A stretch of 64,000 nucleotides of DNA, taken from Watersipora subatra. Lineage: Eukaryota > Bryozoa > Gymnolaemata > Cheilostomatida > Watersiporidae. Position numbers and translations under genes: made by a program. Shown here in pieces: positions 23,411 through 35,066 of this stretch. How positions within the stretch are numbered: position 1 is the stretch's first letter; every line of letters begins with the position of its first letter. The stretch lies in NCBI RefSeq assembly GCF_963576615.1, contig NC_088715.1:65423981-65487980 (forward strand), written 5' to 3'. Below the pieces are notes generated by a model. The model ran no database searches and was not told where the DNA came from. It saw nothing but the letters and a program-made list of their open reading frames with translations.

Positions 23411-23565
23411 GATATGCTTACTAACAACTAGTTTATAGCTATATTGCTTACTAACAACTAGATTATAGCTATATTGCTTACTAACAACTAGATTATAGCT
23501 ATATTGCTTACTAACAACTAGTTTATAGCTATATTGCTCACTAACTACTAGTTCATAGTTATATT
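23411..23565 (+). repeat. 30-bp tandem repeat, 5 units
   Basis: Unit GCTTACTAACAACTAGATTA plus TAGCTATATT. Confidence 0.92.
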
Positions 23566-23830
23566 GCTATCCATCTATCCGTCTATCCGTCTATCCGTCT
23601 ATCCGTCTACCGGTCTATCGATCTATCTGTTTATTTGTCTACCTGTCTACCTGTCTACCGGTCAATCTGTCTATCTGTCTATCTGTCTATCAGTTTAGCT
23701 GTCTATCTGTCTATCTGTCTACCTGTCTATCTGTCTGTCTGTCTATCTGTTTATCTGTCTATCCGTCTATCTACCTGTCTATATATCTACCTATCTATAT
23801 ATTTGTATATATATGTATCTATGTAGCTAT
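23566..23830 (+). repeat. (CTGT/CTAT)n tetranucleotide microsatellite
   Basis: TCTATCTGTCTATCTGTC-type repeats with CCGT, ACCT and ATAT variants. Confidence 0.95.
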
Positions 23831-24144
23831 GAGCATACACAGTATTTACTTGTTTCTTGTCAGTATAGCTGAGTGTAAGGGTGTATCTGTTAGACAATTA
23901 ATTAGTTAGTCTGTAGGACAATAGATTTATATAAATGTATTTTTAACTGAGAGTAAGATGATACACAAAGTCATGTTAAAAACATGCCTATGTAATAGTG
24001 AATATGTGTAAGGATAGTTCTATTTGAGAGACAATAAATGTGAGAATGAAGGCAAAGCCTTCAGTGTTCACTCGAGTCACTCGATAAACAATGAATTATC
24101 AATAACTTAACAGTTTTTCATTGTAAATTTTAAAGTTCCGACAT

Positions 24145-24150
24145 TTTATT
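24145..24150 (-). terminator. Poly(A) signal for the 24188-25477 gene
   Basis: AATAAA on the minus strand about 38 bases past the stop codon. Confidence 0.6.
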
Positions 24151-24187
24151 ATGCCATAAATTTAAATGGTTGTTTTTTCTACTGGAA

Positions 24188-25477
24188 TTACTGTTGAGCA
24201 CTTAGTGGCACTTCGGTTTCATTTGCGTCTGACGTTCTGAAGAGGTAGTCATCAAATGAAGGCAGATGCAGACAACGCGAAAATTGATAGACAATTTCAG
24301 ATAAATAGAGTGTTACCAATATAGCCATAGCCTTCTCCTCACCTGTAAGCATCTGCCCCAGAAAAACCGTTAGTGCATGGGCATATTTTACATTACCTCC
24401 CTCCTTTAACCTTTGAAGGCCAATTGTAGCTATTTCAGCAGAATCTTTTTGACAAACGATAGATGCAAATGTTCCATTATGTGCAGGAGTTGGTTGAGAA
24501 TCGATGACTTCAAGTACCAAATCATTTCTGTTGCCTATAGATATAAGACCGCTTTTAGTACATAAAGAGCCAATAGACTCATCTCCAGATGAGCTGACTT
24601 CCAGAACGGATGACTTCCAAACAGAACTAAAATGACAAGCTCCAAAGTTGTCAAAAAGCTTAAAAGTTTTGTCATCGTCGTTACAAAACTGTGCGACCAT
24701 GACAAGTTCATTTGATTCTTGCTCATGTTCATAAATATCCAGGAACATATCGCCATTCCTAGTCACGCAGAAAGCGCGAATAGCTATATTTCTTATATCA
24801 GAAAGAACATCTGCGAGTGGAGGAGAAGCGGGTATGGCATGCGAGGCGAGGGCACTTGGTAAAGGATATTCATGAAAATTGTTGTCAAGGTAAAGTGATC
24901 TCATAGCTGCCATCATTATTAAAGCTTTTTTCAAAACAGATAAGTTCTTCATTCCAAAGTGAACCAAAATGGCTGTCGACTCGATGTGAGCAGTAATAGA
25001 GCAGGCAGGTATATTTTGGCCCCAACACTTGGCAGAGGCTACATCAGTAATGAAGCTCTGCAAATTATTTAACCTTGTCATTACTAGTTGTAATTGTGGA
25101 TTTATCTCCTTTGTGCACACAATAGAATGTGATTTCATAACTCCAATAACCTCCAGAGACCCGGAACCCAAATAAGCCACATTCATTTGTTCAGTATATA
25201 ATCCACCATTGCTCACCAAAAGAGGGAATCCCTGAACGTTTTTAACTTTCATTTCTTCCTTACAAGGATCAGTAACTGACACAGTGAAGATGACTTCATT
25301 ATCACCAGCGCCTATAAGATATACAAGGTAGTGATGATGGAGTCCATGTTTCCCGATTGGCCTAATACAAAGTCTTGTAATTTCTTGAAGGATCATCAAA
25401 GGTGTCAGATCCAAAGTTGGTAATTGAAAGGGTGGCAGCGCCATGCCAGATGCGAGTTTAAACGCTGACTGCATCAA
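24188..25477 (-). CDS. Intronless protein with possible double tubby/scramblase-like fold, paralogue 2
   Basis: 429 residues in one exon, same strand as its paralogue 2.7 kb away. It consists of two related halves. Half 1 runs from about residue 34 to 205 and ends in the helix KKALIMMAAMRSLYL. Half 2 runs from about 229 to 405 and contains NGDMFLDIYEHEQESNELVM, FKLFDNFG, SIGSLCTKSG and an ending helix EEKAMAILVTLYLSEIVYQF. Scramblase/tubby domains end in a similar hydrophobic helix after a strand barrel, which is the basis of the tentative fold call. The start could be M1, M2 or MALPP (residue 12); M1 is used. The two paralogues are diverged, so the duplication is not recent. A GGGCGTGGC-rich minisatellite begins about 210 bases upstream. 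Confidence 0.75.
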   Translation of the reverse strand: MMQSAFKLASGMALPPFQLPTLDLTPLMILQEITRLCIRPIGKHGLHHHYLVYLIGAGDNEVIFTVSVTDPCKEEMKVKNVQGFPLLVSNGGLYTEQMNVAYLGSGSLEVIGVMKSHSIVCTKEINPQLQLVMTRLNNLQSFITDVASAKCWGQNIPACSITAHIESTAILVHFGMKNLSVLKKALIMMAAMRSLYLDNNFHEYPLPSALASHAIPASPPLADVLSDIRNIAIRAFCVTRNGDMFLDIYEHEQESNELVMVAQFCNDDDKTFKLFDNFGACHFSSVWKSSVLEVSSSGDESIGSLCTKSGLISIGNRNDLVLEVIDSQPTPAHNGTFASIVCQKDSAEIATIGLQRLKEGGNVKYAHALTVFLGQMLTGEEKAMAILVTLYLSEIVYQFSRCLHLPSFDDYLFRTSDANETEVPLSAQQ

Positions 25478-25684
25478 CAGTACTTAAAAATTTTTATTTA
25501 CAGCTGAAAATGATGTTCGAGAATTGTTGGTATTTTAAAAATTTTAGCCTGTCCAAATTTAGTATGTTAGAATGCAGTTAATTTGAAATTCGGAAGCAAA
25601 AGTTGTGTTGTTTCTGCAAATGTAAAAAGCCGTAGATGGTGTCTGTTGAGTGTAGGCAATTCGCTATAGATAGTTTCTAATGGG

Positions 25685-26550
25685 TGTAGTGGGCGTGGTT
25701 ATCAGCTGTAGACAATGTCTATCGAGTGTGGTGGGCGTGGCTAGTTGCTATACATATAGATAGTGTGTAATGAGTGTGGTGGGCATGGCTAGCTGCTGTG
25801 GGCAGTGTCAATTGAGTGTGGTGGGCGTGGCTAGTTGCTATACGTGTAGATAGTGTGTAATGAGTATGGTGGGCATGGCTAGCTGCTGTGGGCAGTGTCA
25901 ATTGAGTGTGGTGGGCGTGGCTAGTTGCTATACGTGTAGATAGTGTGTAATGAGTGTGGTGGGCGTGGCTAGCAGGTATAGACAGTGTCTATTGAGTGTG
26001 GTGGGCGTGGCTAGTTGCTATACGTGTAGATAGTGTGTAATAAGTATGGTGGGTATGGCTAGCAGGTGTAGACAGTGTCTATTGAGTGTGGTGGGCGTGG
26101 CTAGCAGGTATAGACAGTGTCTATTGAGTGTGGTGGGCGTGCCTAGCAGGTGTAGACAGTGTCTATTGAGTGTGGTGGGCGTGGCTAGCAGGTATAGACA
26201 GTGTCTATTGAGTGTGGTGGGCATGGCTAATGGCTATAAAAGATGTTTATCGAATGCGGTAGTTTGGGCCAGTAATTGAACATTGTGGGCAGTGTCAATT
26301 GAGTGTGGTGGGCGTGGCTAGCAGGTATAGACAGTGTCTATTGAGTGTGGTGGGCGTGGCTAGTTGCTATACGTGTAGATAGTGTGTAATAAGTATGGTG
26401 GGCGTGGCTAGCAGGTATAGACAGTGTCTATTGAGTGTGGTGGGCGTGGCTAGCAGGTATAGACAGTGTCTATTGAGTGTGGTGGGCGTGGCTAATGGCT
26501 ATAAAAGATGTTTATCGAATGCAGTAGTTTGGGCCAGTAATTGAACATTG
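25685..26550 (+). repeat. GTGGTGGGCGTGGCTAG minisatellite upstream of paralogue 2
   Basis: About 20 units, in two alternating forms: one with TAGCAGGTATAGACAGTGTC and one with TAGTTGCTATACGTGTAGAT. Almost every unit has GTGGGCGTGG, a match to KLF/Sp/Egr-type zinc-finger sites. A larger block of several units ending in TTTGGGCCAGTAATTGAACA occurs twice, near 26263 and 26528. The position, 5' of the minus-strand gene, would allow a promoter role, but none is shown. Confidence 0.9.
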
Positions 26551-26729
26551 TGTGGTGGAACAATTGCATTCTATTGCCAATGAATGATATGCTCACTTGA
26601 AGATACACATGTATATTGTGGCAAGAAGGGCCAAAAATATCTCTTTTTAAACCAATTATAAAGACTACAAATATCGAAATAAGAAATGTAAGTAAAAATA
26701 GCGAGCATACAAAAATTAACCACCTAAAC

Positions 26730-28260
26730 CAGGGATGTCAAACTCAATTGTACAAGGGGCCAAAATTCAAAACAAACTTTAGGTAGCGAGCCAAACAAGA
26801 TAAACATGTATTTAACACACTAAAGCTAAATGTTTTTGGAACATAAATATGAATAAAACAGACAAGAATATTATTCTGAAACAAACTTAAACCGTAACGA
26901 TTGACTTGCAACAAAATTCCCATTACAGTTATTTGGTATCTTATGGTTCACCATGTCTTACTCTGTTGTGTTGTAGGTGCAAAACATGTGAAAATGTGAT
27001 TACAAGCTCATGAAAGCTAAAAAATGAACAGCTAAAAAAATTGGTCGTAGGATGGAATCCCATATTTTGACGACGTATTCAACTCGACATGGTTATTGTT
27101 TTGACACATGATGTTATCACGTGAAATCAAATGCCAATAAAAGGCTCAATATAAAACGCCTTGTAGCACTAATTTTATGACAAACGCTTCGGGTTTTACC
27201 GAAAAGCTCTATCTATCTATCTAGCATAAAAAACTAACATAATCTGATCATATGACCCATATTTCCCGCCAAATGGCGTGAACAACCTCTGCAGCATTTT
27301 TCGACTATCAGACTCCTCATGTTTATCAGAGGATGATATGCCCACCTCGAGCTAAGGTTAAAAAATTTAACTGATTTTCAGTCTAGGTTTTGAGATATCA
27401 GTGCTCAAAGTGACAGATTACGATGATAATGAAATCGACGTGTAAGGACAATTATAGACATGGTTTTATTGAATGCGTGAAGTTAATTTGTGAAAATATT
27501 TCGACGAATGAGGTTTCATGAAAATGTGAACAGAAGCACATTGCATTCAACTACGTCACATTTGAGCCATTTTGAGAGGGATTCCAACCTATTGCCGTTT
27601 TCTGAATGGCTGCGACCAGCTGTACGTTTTTAGCTTTTAAGAGCTTGTAATCACATTTCCACATATTTTGAACTTACAACACAGCAGAGTAAGACATGGT
27701 GAACCTTTTGATACCAAATAAATGTAATGTAAATTCTGTTGCAAGTCAACTGTTAAATTACTTCTGTTTAAATTTTTGCTCTTCATAAAAATATTTTGTT
27801 AAAAATAAAAATAAAATTCAAATTTCTTTGCTCCTATGTCAATGTATATAAAAAATGAACTTAAATCTCCCAAAAAGTTTTTGCTTTCTTAAAAAATATT
27901 TCTTATCAAAATTATACAAGTTAGAAATATGAAAATGCTAAAAAACCTGGATATATACATAAAATGTGCGTTGTTCAGCAATAACAATTTAAATCATTCA
28001 GCTTTCTTTGCTCCTATGACCTTGATCTGATTATATGATCTAACTGAAGCAACAAATTCATTTACATTTGGTGTAATGTCCTGTGTTGTGGAGATTCTTA
28101 GAATAGACAGCAGGTGCTCATCAGGCTAACGGCTATCTTCGTAATATCTTGTAATAGCTATAATACTAGAAGTAAGTGGCAAGGCAAGTGAAGCGTTGCA
28201 TTACGGGATCTGCAGTTCTGTGCAGTATTATGTCATTAGCGCTTCATATTAAGGGGCCAT
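26730..28260 (+). mobile_element. hAT-like dispersed repeat with nested MITE
   Basis: Starts GATGTCAAACTCAATTGTAC followed by a GGGGCCAAAAT block, a form of end common in hAT-type repeats of many animals. A second such end (GTGCCAAACTCACGGCCCGTG) lies at 28407. Interior AT-rich sequence and a stretch near 28010-28150 may be transposase remnants, but no frame is intact. TTAA-MITE copy c interrupts it. Confidence 0.4.
26895..27756. mobile_element. TTAA-target MITE (family A), copy c
   Basis: The left end has lost part of the TTAAAGG start (TAACGATTGACTTGCAA); the right end keeps GTCAACTGTTAA. It carries the same TIR and interior landmarks (ATTTGGTATC, GGTTCACCATGTCTTACTC) as the other copies. 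It is one of the most diverged copies. Confidence 0.75.
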
Positions 28261-28724
28261 GAATAGCGATAATGTAAAATGATTTTGCGGCTAGATAAGA
28301 TTAAGATATTTGTGAAATATATGTTCTCGTTGTCTTGTTCTCAAGTAGTTTCCTGTGTGAGTTATTGCATCTTTCCGATCGACCAGCACATACAGATGGT
28401 TAGATCACATGTGCCAAACTCACGGCCCGTGGGCCACATCCAGAAACATGGAAACGCAAGTGCCATTTCCATGATTCGCAAGCATGATGAATTTGATAAA
28501 ATTTTGCAGATCGCAAAACTTCCTTAGCTTGCGAAGTTATGCCGTTTACATGACGTGGATAACTTGCTTATAGGCTCGAATTTGAAAATCATGCACATCA
28601 AGGAAACACAGTGATAGTAAACTGTCTCTTTGTAAAAAGGTTGAATGAGACTGAACCATTGTCTGGCTCTCTATTGTGGTGCAAAAGCGCCACTTTTTCT
28701 GCGGTCAAAATTTGTCTTGTGTGA

Positions 28725-28986
28725 AATTGAACTCCAGGTCCAGAGGCTAACCATTACACATGGAACAATAAAACCCATTGAACTCCAGGTCCAGAGGCTA
28801 ACCATTACACTTGGAATGATAAAACCCATTGAACTCCAGGTCCAGAGGCTAACCATTACACATGGAATGATAAAACCCATTGAACTCCAGGTCCAGAGGC
28901 TAACCATTACACATGGAATGATAAAACCCATTGAACTCCAGGTCCAGAGGCTAACCATTACACATGGAACAATAAAACCCTTGTAG
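28725..28986 (+). repeat. 51-bp minisatellite, 5 units
   Basis: Unit ATTGAACTCCAGGTCCAGAG plus GCTAACCATTACACATGGAATGATAAAACCC, 17 codons long, so IELQVQRLTITHGMIKP repeats in one frame. The flanks lack splice or start context for a gene. Confidence 0.92.
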
Positions 28987-29784
28987 TATTTTCACTCAAA
29001 AGAAACACCAAACAATACTTTTTTATACTACTATTACTATTACCAAAATAAATATTTAAATATATTATTTCATATTATTACTTAAAAATAATAGAAAAAA
29101 ATTTCTCCCTTGACACTTGAGAGGTCCATAGAACCTGTTAGTCAAGATGTCAACCAATATTTGTTGCAGGTTTTGCCAGTATCTGGCTAATGCCACATTA
29201 TATTCTCTTCGGTTTGAAAATATAAGTATTGACCCAGGCAGGAAACATCTCAATATTCAGTTGAAGCCACACTCCGTTCCGTCATTAAATATAACATCAA
29301 CTGCATTTATTAAGGATTACCAGATTATTAACTTATTGAAAAGACTTAAAAGCCAATCATGACACATTCTCATAGTAACTTATCTATTTATAGCTGATCA
29401 AGTTAGTCTGCTTCTCCAGTTACTGTCTGGTACTGAATACTGGGAGACGCTGTTTTCAAATTTCACGATAGTCTACCAACAAGAGTATTCTTTAAACAGA
29501 GATCAATGTTATATTGTGTATGAGAAACTACAACACTCATGACTCTGGATAAAAAAAGTTGAATTATGGGATGCATTGGAATTCCAGCTTTATAGTGAGT
29601 TGTTGATACCTTGATCATAAATTGTAGGTGCCTAGACTTACAGTTTTAAAGTCATTATAAAGATTGTCACAAATAGGAAGTGATATACAATGAGTGGAGA
29701 CTACATGAACCCACATATACTTCTCATGAGTTCCTTCAAGATCTCTCTGTTAAAATGTGAATATGCCTTTTTTAAATTGCAAAC
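28987..29784. other. Gene-free stretch
   Basis: AT-rich, with a 71-codon frame at 29147-29362 that resembles nothing known to me. No gene called. Confidence 0.35.
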
Positions 29785-29804
29785 ATATCTCTGTTCAATT
29801 CTCT

Positions 29805-29888
29805 AAAATCCTTATTGCATATATTAAATATCTGTTTTTCATAATCTAAACATCTATTTAAAATGCTCTAAATATCTCTTTAATACTC

Positions 29889-29966
<78 letters not shown>

Positions 29967-30045
29967 GAGTATTAAAGAGATATTTAGAGCATTTTAAATA
30001 GGTGTTTAGATTATGAAAAACAGATATTTATATAACAGATATAAA
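29805..30045. repeat. Foldback hairpin with (TA)n loop
   Basis: Arms containing AATATCTCTTTAATACTCTA and its complement, about 85 bases each, flank a pure TA run (about 29888-29962). Outer parts (TAAATATCTGTTTTTCATAA) also pair. Could extrude as a cruciform. Confidence 0.9.
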
Positions 30046-30627
30046 AACAGATATATATATATATATATATATATATCAGCTATAGCGATTGTAGCAAAGT
30101 ATGATACATTATCTATATTGTCACCCATTTCAAAGGGATCCATATTAGCAGCCATTAGTAACAGGTCAGCAGATGACTACTGCTGGTTACTGCTGATGCA
30201 TTCTGGGTTAAAGAAAGCTGTGTATGTAATGATGAACTCATGCACTAACTATATTAGTCCTGCTGGTAGTAAGGGAAAGGGAAACCATTATTTTAACTTT
30301 TTTAACTTTTCCACCTTTTCTTCCTTTGATCATAATTCTTTTTTACAAAGTTTATAAGTCATTTTTAAAAACATGACAAAGAAACACTGCAAAAGTAGGT
30401 GCTACAATAAAATCGTGTGAATTTGTGGCACAACAATATCTTAAATGATTGCATGAAACCATAGCAACAAAAACAACATAGTAACTGAAAGCATAAATTG
30501 TTCTACAAAACATAAAATTTTGCCTTTAAGCGTGCATTTAAAATAACACGTTTCCAGACCTGCCAAAACCACAATTTTGTAAATTGCCATTACTTAAGAA
30601 ACGGTTATTAGCGTTGAGTCCTTGATC

Positions 30628-31791
30628 TTAAAATTGGTTGGTGCCAGATCTGGCATTCAGATTGTTGTTGGAAAATCCATTCAACCCAATCTGGTCATGA
30701 CCAAGAAAACGTTGGTCTACAGCACTATCGCTTTGAAATGCTGAGTCAGCAAGCAATCCATCATTCTAAAATATATGGCCATACATACATATACAATCAT
30801 TCATGGAGCCTTTATGTGTATGGAAGGGAAGGGTTCAATGAGATTCGATGTATTGCGGAGATTCATTGTTCAATAGCTACAAGTCCATATGCTATAAACT
30901 TTATGCTCCATGAAGGGCACCACTAAGCACTTTAAACCCAAAATCCTTGGTTTACTAAACTACTTTGGAGTTTGTTCATTTTTCATGAATAGACAACTCC
31001 TACTCTCTTTAAACAACATGATAAAATTAAAAAATATTACCAAAAGGTAGGCAACCCTATTAATACTTACAGCAGCAATTTGTGTTCCTGTATTGAAGTT
31101 GCTTCCTCTTTGACTGCTTAAGGCAGCGTTCTCTGATCTTGAGTTCTCTTGGTTTATGGCCAATTCTGTAATAAATAGAGAAGAAATATGTAGACAGATG
31201 ACATGCTTGTTTTCCTCCTTAACTAACAGTGCTGTGAAGGTGCTCACCAGTATTGAAAGTAAATGATGTCTTTTCTTCTAAAGTTGTCTACTAATCAAAT
31301 CTATCATACTTACGAAATTTATTGCTTTCCTCCTTGTTGTAAGCAGCGTCTATATTGTTAAAGTTTCCACCATTTGTAAATGTGGAACCAAATCTGTTGG
31401 TGTTACGTTGGATTTGCCCTCTCTGGCCCACACTATTTCTACCACCAAATCTGCCCTGTCTAACGTTGTTTCTGTTCCCTCTCTGAAACAAGTCAAATGT
31501 CACACAAAATAAGATAAATTCAATTTATGGGTTCATCAACAGAAGAATTCTCATCAGACAGCAGTACATTCTGAGAATAAACAGTAAACTCACTATTCCA
31601 TTTCCTCTTTGGTTATTTATTAGGGCCTGGTTGTTTATTCCTCTTCTGCTACCTGCATTCACTCCTCTTTGGTTAGCTCGAGACCCACTGTGACCAAGTT
31701 GACCACCTCGGGAGCCTCCTCGTCTAAACTGAGCTTCAGTCACAGCACAAATCAGTGCCAGGGCTATCACTGTTGAGCTTATTATATGCAT
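30628..31791 (-). CDS. Small secreted Gly/Arg/Asn/Gln-rich protein, minus-strand copy (C-terminus truncated)
   Basis: Four predicted coding exons, all GT-AG: 31791-31594 (ATG, signal peptide), 31482-31314, 31165-31071 and 30765-30628. The signal peptide MHIISSTVIALALICAVTEA is followed by mature QFRRGGSRGG and low-complexity R/G/N/Q/S sequence with SRANQRGVNAGSRRGINNQ and RQGRFGG motifs. Compared with the plus-strand copy, a CAA codon has become TAA at 30628-30630, so the product stops at 199 residues where the other copy's exon 4 would run 30 codons further, to 30538. The acceptor-like TTCTTTTTAG directly before the ATG suggests a 5' UTR intron. A TATA box is at 32423-32430. The family is unknown to me; secreted matrix, adhesive or antimicrobial roles are possible but unsupported. 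Confidence 0.72.
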
Positions 31792-32422
31792 GCTAAAAAG
31801 AATGTAAACACTACTTTGGTATTTCATTACAGTTACCATGCGCGTTGAGTCATTGACACCTGACAACAGTTATCAGGTGCTTTTCCAATCGACAACAGTT
31901 GATGGTCAGATGCTGATAGTTTTCTGTTCGTGTCATGCTTAGTAGTTTCAGAATGCTTTCAAGTGTTCAAAATAAGGTTTGAGTTGTTACTAATATTTCA
32001 AATGTTACTCTTCTATTTTAATACAAGTAATAATTTCTCTGCCTCAACTCAGGGCACCAACAGTTTGGTTTCATCATGATAACTTCTATTCATTCTAACT
32101 ATAAAGCTAGAAGCAGCAGTGAACAGCAGCACCTGAGTAGAGAGAGTGAGAATTAGTAGTTATTCAGCCTATTCAACATTCATAGCAGACTCTGCTGAGT
32201 GCTGTCTTTTTAGTGACTCAAATATACCACTTTTTACAGCTGAGGAACTACCCTTGTTGTTTATATCTAAACTATAGAATTTATCTCCCCTTACTTTTCT
32301 GTTGAATCTAGGAGTGTGTTATATGATATATAATTAGAACTACTGTCTGATGTCTTCTCTGTTCTTCTTGTCTCTCTCTTCTGCACTGTATTGAGTTGTG
32401 TAGGCTGGTATCAAGGTTGCTA

Positions 32423-32430
32423 CTTATATA
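32423..32430 (-). promoter_or_regulatory. TATA box of minus-strand secreted-protein copy
   Basis: TATATAAG on the minus strand, kept in the other copy within the same context (CTCCAGTATATAAGTAGCAA). Conservation in both arms supports a core promoter about 630 bases before the ATG, in line with a 5' UTR intron. Confidence 0.5.
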
Positions 32431-32822
32431 CTGGAGATTCCATGACTCAATCTCTTGTGAAAATGTCACGACAGATTGGAATTTCTAGCCACAATTACTT
32501 GATGATTTACATTACGAAAACTCTTCAATGCTATATTCTATAATAGTGACATTCCTTCCACTCTCGTCTCCGGCTAGCTGTAACATTAATCTTTCAGTTT
32601 ATCCTCTTCGGTGATTCAGCTATTCTGGACCAACTTACCCAAAGGATTAATCTCCTCCTGATCTTCTTGCACATAACATATTCCTTCTAGAACATTCTAT
32701 GTATCAGTCATTACTATTATATGAAAATAGCTTTAATGTTTCCTTCATGTCCTTATTTTAAACTGTTTATTCACTGAAATTCCATCCAGTGTCCATTAAT
32801 TTAATAACATGATGTTGTTAAA

Positions 32823-32912
32823 TGTTATTAATAGGTAAATGTTGGTTATCATTTTATTAATAGGTAAATGTTGGCCATCATGTTATTAATAGGTAAATGT
32901 TGGACTTTAAAG
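32823..32912 (+). repeat. 29-bp tandem repeat, 3 units
   Basis: Unit ATTAATAGGTAAATGTTGGC plus CATCATGTT. The matching place in the right arm (about 34640-34680) has only about one unit, so the array grew after the duplication, or was lost on one side. Confidence 0.85.
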
Positions 32913-33120
32913 AGTGTAAATATTGTAAAAGATGAAAATAAGAAGCTAACCAGGTAACAAATACATTAATTGGATCAGTTGGTTGATAATGTAGCAGGAT
33001 TTATCTACCATATTATTGTACATATTTGTTAATTTAAATGAGTATAGATTATAACTTGTCAGAAATAATAAGAATAAATTGTAGTTCTGTGACTTTAACA
33101 AGGCATATTTATAATAATAA

Positions 33121-34389
33121 TAATCAAGCATCAGCTAGAGAAATACTAGAAGTCAAGATACTAGAGAAATCTTTGGCACATACCAGTTGACATCCCAGCT
33201 AGCAGGTTCGTAGGCCCTCATCAGAAAACATTAGAATACCCTCTTTTCAACATGAAGATTTCGTAACAACATTCTAAAAACTGCCACAAATCACGCGAGT
33301 GTTTGAAATGGATGTTCAATGGTTTTTACAACCAATAATGCGTTTTCTTTTGTAGAATTGTGTTGATTACCCTCTGTTCATGTCAGATGAAGCCTTGAAT
33401 TACTTTGGTTTTCTACTTAAAAGCAGTTTTTGTCGTCATATTAAAAAGGAAACACATTGATTAAATGACTTAAAATTCTTGAAGATAAATTTGTGAATAT
33501 TGAACATATGAAAGTTTATTTCTACCGGCAGTAGTAATATCAGCAAGGTGCTGTATGTGATTACAAGAGGGATATCAGCTGTTAGACTTTTTCTACCTTC
33601 TTATATCTGACTCATAACACAATCACGTAGAAAGACTTACGTCTTTATCTCACTTGACTAGTGGTTGGTAAGGTAAGCAGTGTACTAACAAACAGACAGA
33701 CAAACAGAGAGACCAATGAACAGACAAACGGACAGGCAGACAAACAGACAGACAAACGGACAGACAAACAGACAGACAGACAGACAAACAAATGGACAGA
33801 AAAACGAACAGACAAATGGACAGATAAACGGATAGACAAACAAACTTTTTTATAAGTAAATTTATATAATCTGATTAGTATGGCTTCTCTATCTAGCCTG
33901 AGTTGAGCACTTGAGCCAACTAACTTAGTCTTGTCTTAACTTGTCTTCAAACTAACTTACAGTATTTACCTTAAATAAATTATTGCTATATGTAAAAATT
34001 GTCATTAATTTATTGAGAATATATGAAACTCAAATGCTGACTCTTTTTAGTGTCAGCACCTAAAGATTGTATCAGTACCTCACACTTCTACGTTTGCGAT
34101 AGTCTGATTTTTGCATAATGATTGTTTGTAAAGCATAGCTATATTGGACTGTATGATTGTTTGATGTCATTGATGTGTTTGTTGCATTATTATAAAGACA
34201 AAAGTCATTTGCATCTAAAATAGTATATAGTTACATGATGGTGATGATCTTGGCAGATGGATATAATGTTTATCTCTCAGAGAATACATAAAGTTTTTCT
34301 CTCTAGTCTTGAATAACTGCAAGTAATATTGTATTTATTATTGTTAAAGGAAATAACAATACGTTATTTACATGTGATTTTCTGAAATG
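33121..34389. other. Spacer between the inverted arms
   Basis: Unique-looking AT-rich sequence with a CAGA/CAAA tetranucleotide microsatellite at 33688-33845. No gene recognised. Confidence 0.6.
33688..33845 (+). repeat. (ACAGACAA)n microsatellite
   Basis: CAGACAAACAGACAGACAAA-type repeats. Open in both directions, giving DKQTDRQTNK or SVCLSVRLSV artefacts. Confidence 0.95.
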
Positions 34390-35058
34390 AATCTATTAGC
34401 AACACTTTCTATGTTTAACCAAATATGATCAATTGAGATATTCCTAGTTAAAGTTTCAGTACTACAAACTATTATTATTTCTGGAGAGTTATAATCTTTA
34501 TTTATATAAATTAGCAAGTATAGTAAGATAATATGACTGATAAACCCTGTTACATTATCAACCAACTGATCCAATTAATGTATTTGTTACTTGGTTACCT
34601 TCTTATTTTTATCTTTAACATTATTTACAATCTTCAAAGTCCAACATTTACCTATTAATAACATGAACGCCAACATCCTGCTATTAAATTAATGGACACT
34701 GGATGGAGTCTCAGTGAATAAACAGTTTAAAATTGAGGACATGAAGGAAACATTAAAGCTATTTTCCTATAATAGTAATGACTGATACATAGAACGTTCT
34801 AGAAGGAATATGTTATGTGCAAGAGGATCAGGAGTAGATTAATCCCTTGTGTAAGTTGGTCAAGAATAGCTGAATCACCGAAGAGGATAAACTGAAAGAT
34901 TAATGTTACAGCTAACCGGAGACGAGAGTGGAAGGAATGTCATTATTATAGAATATAGCATTGAAGAGTTTTTGTAATGTAAATCATCAAGTAATTGTGG
35001 CTAGAAATTCCAATCTGTCGTGACATTTTCACAAGGGATTGAGTCATGGAATCTCCAG

Positions 35059-35066
35059 TATATAAG
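35059..35066 (+). promoter_or_regulatory. TATA box of plus-strand secreted-protein copy
   Basis: TATATAAG in the same context as the minus-strand copy. A GAGAGAGAGACAAGAAGAAC stretch downstream is likely 5' UTR. Confidence 0.5.

Larger units (their letters stand above)
30208..33120 (-). repeat. Left arm of 2.9-kb inverted duplication
   Basis: Matches the reverse complement of about 34390-37270 over the whole secreted-protein gene, its promoter and flanks, with many point and small indel differences. Outer ends are recognisable by TGCACTAACTATATTAG (left) and CTAATATAGTTAGTGCA (right). Inner ends lie near AATTGGATCAGTTGGTTGATAA and its complement. Confidence 0.88.
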
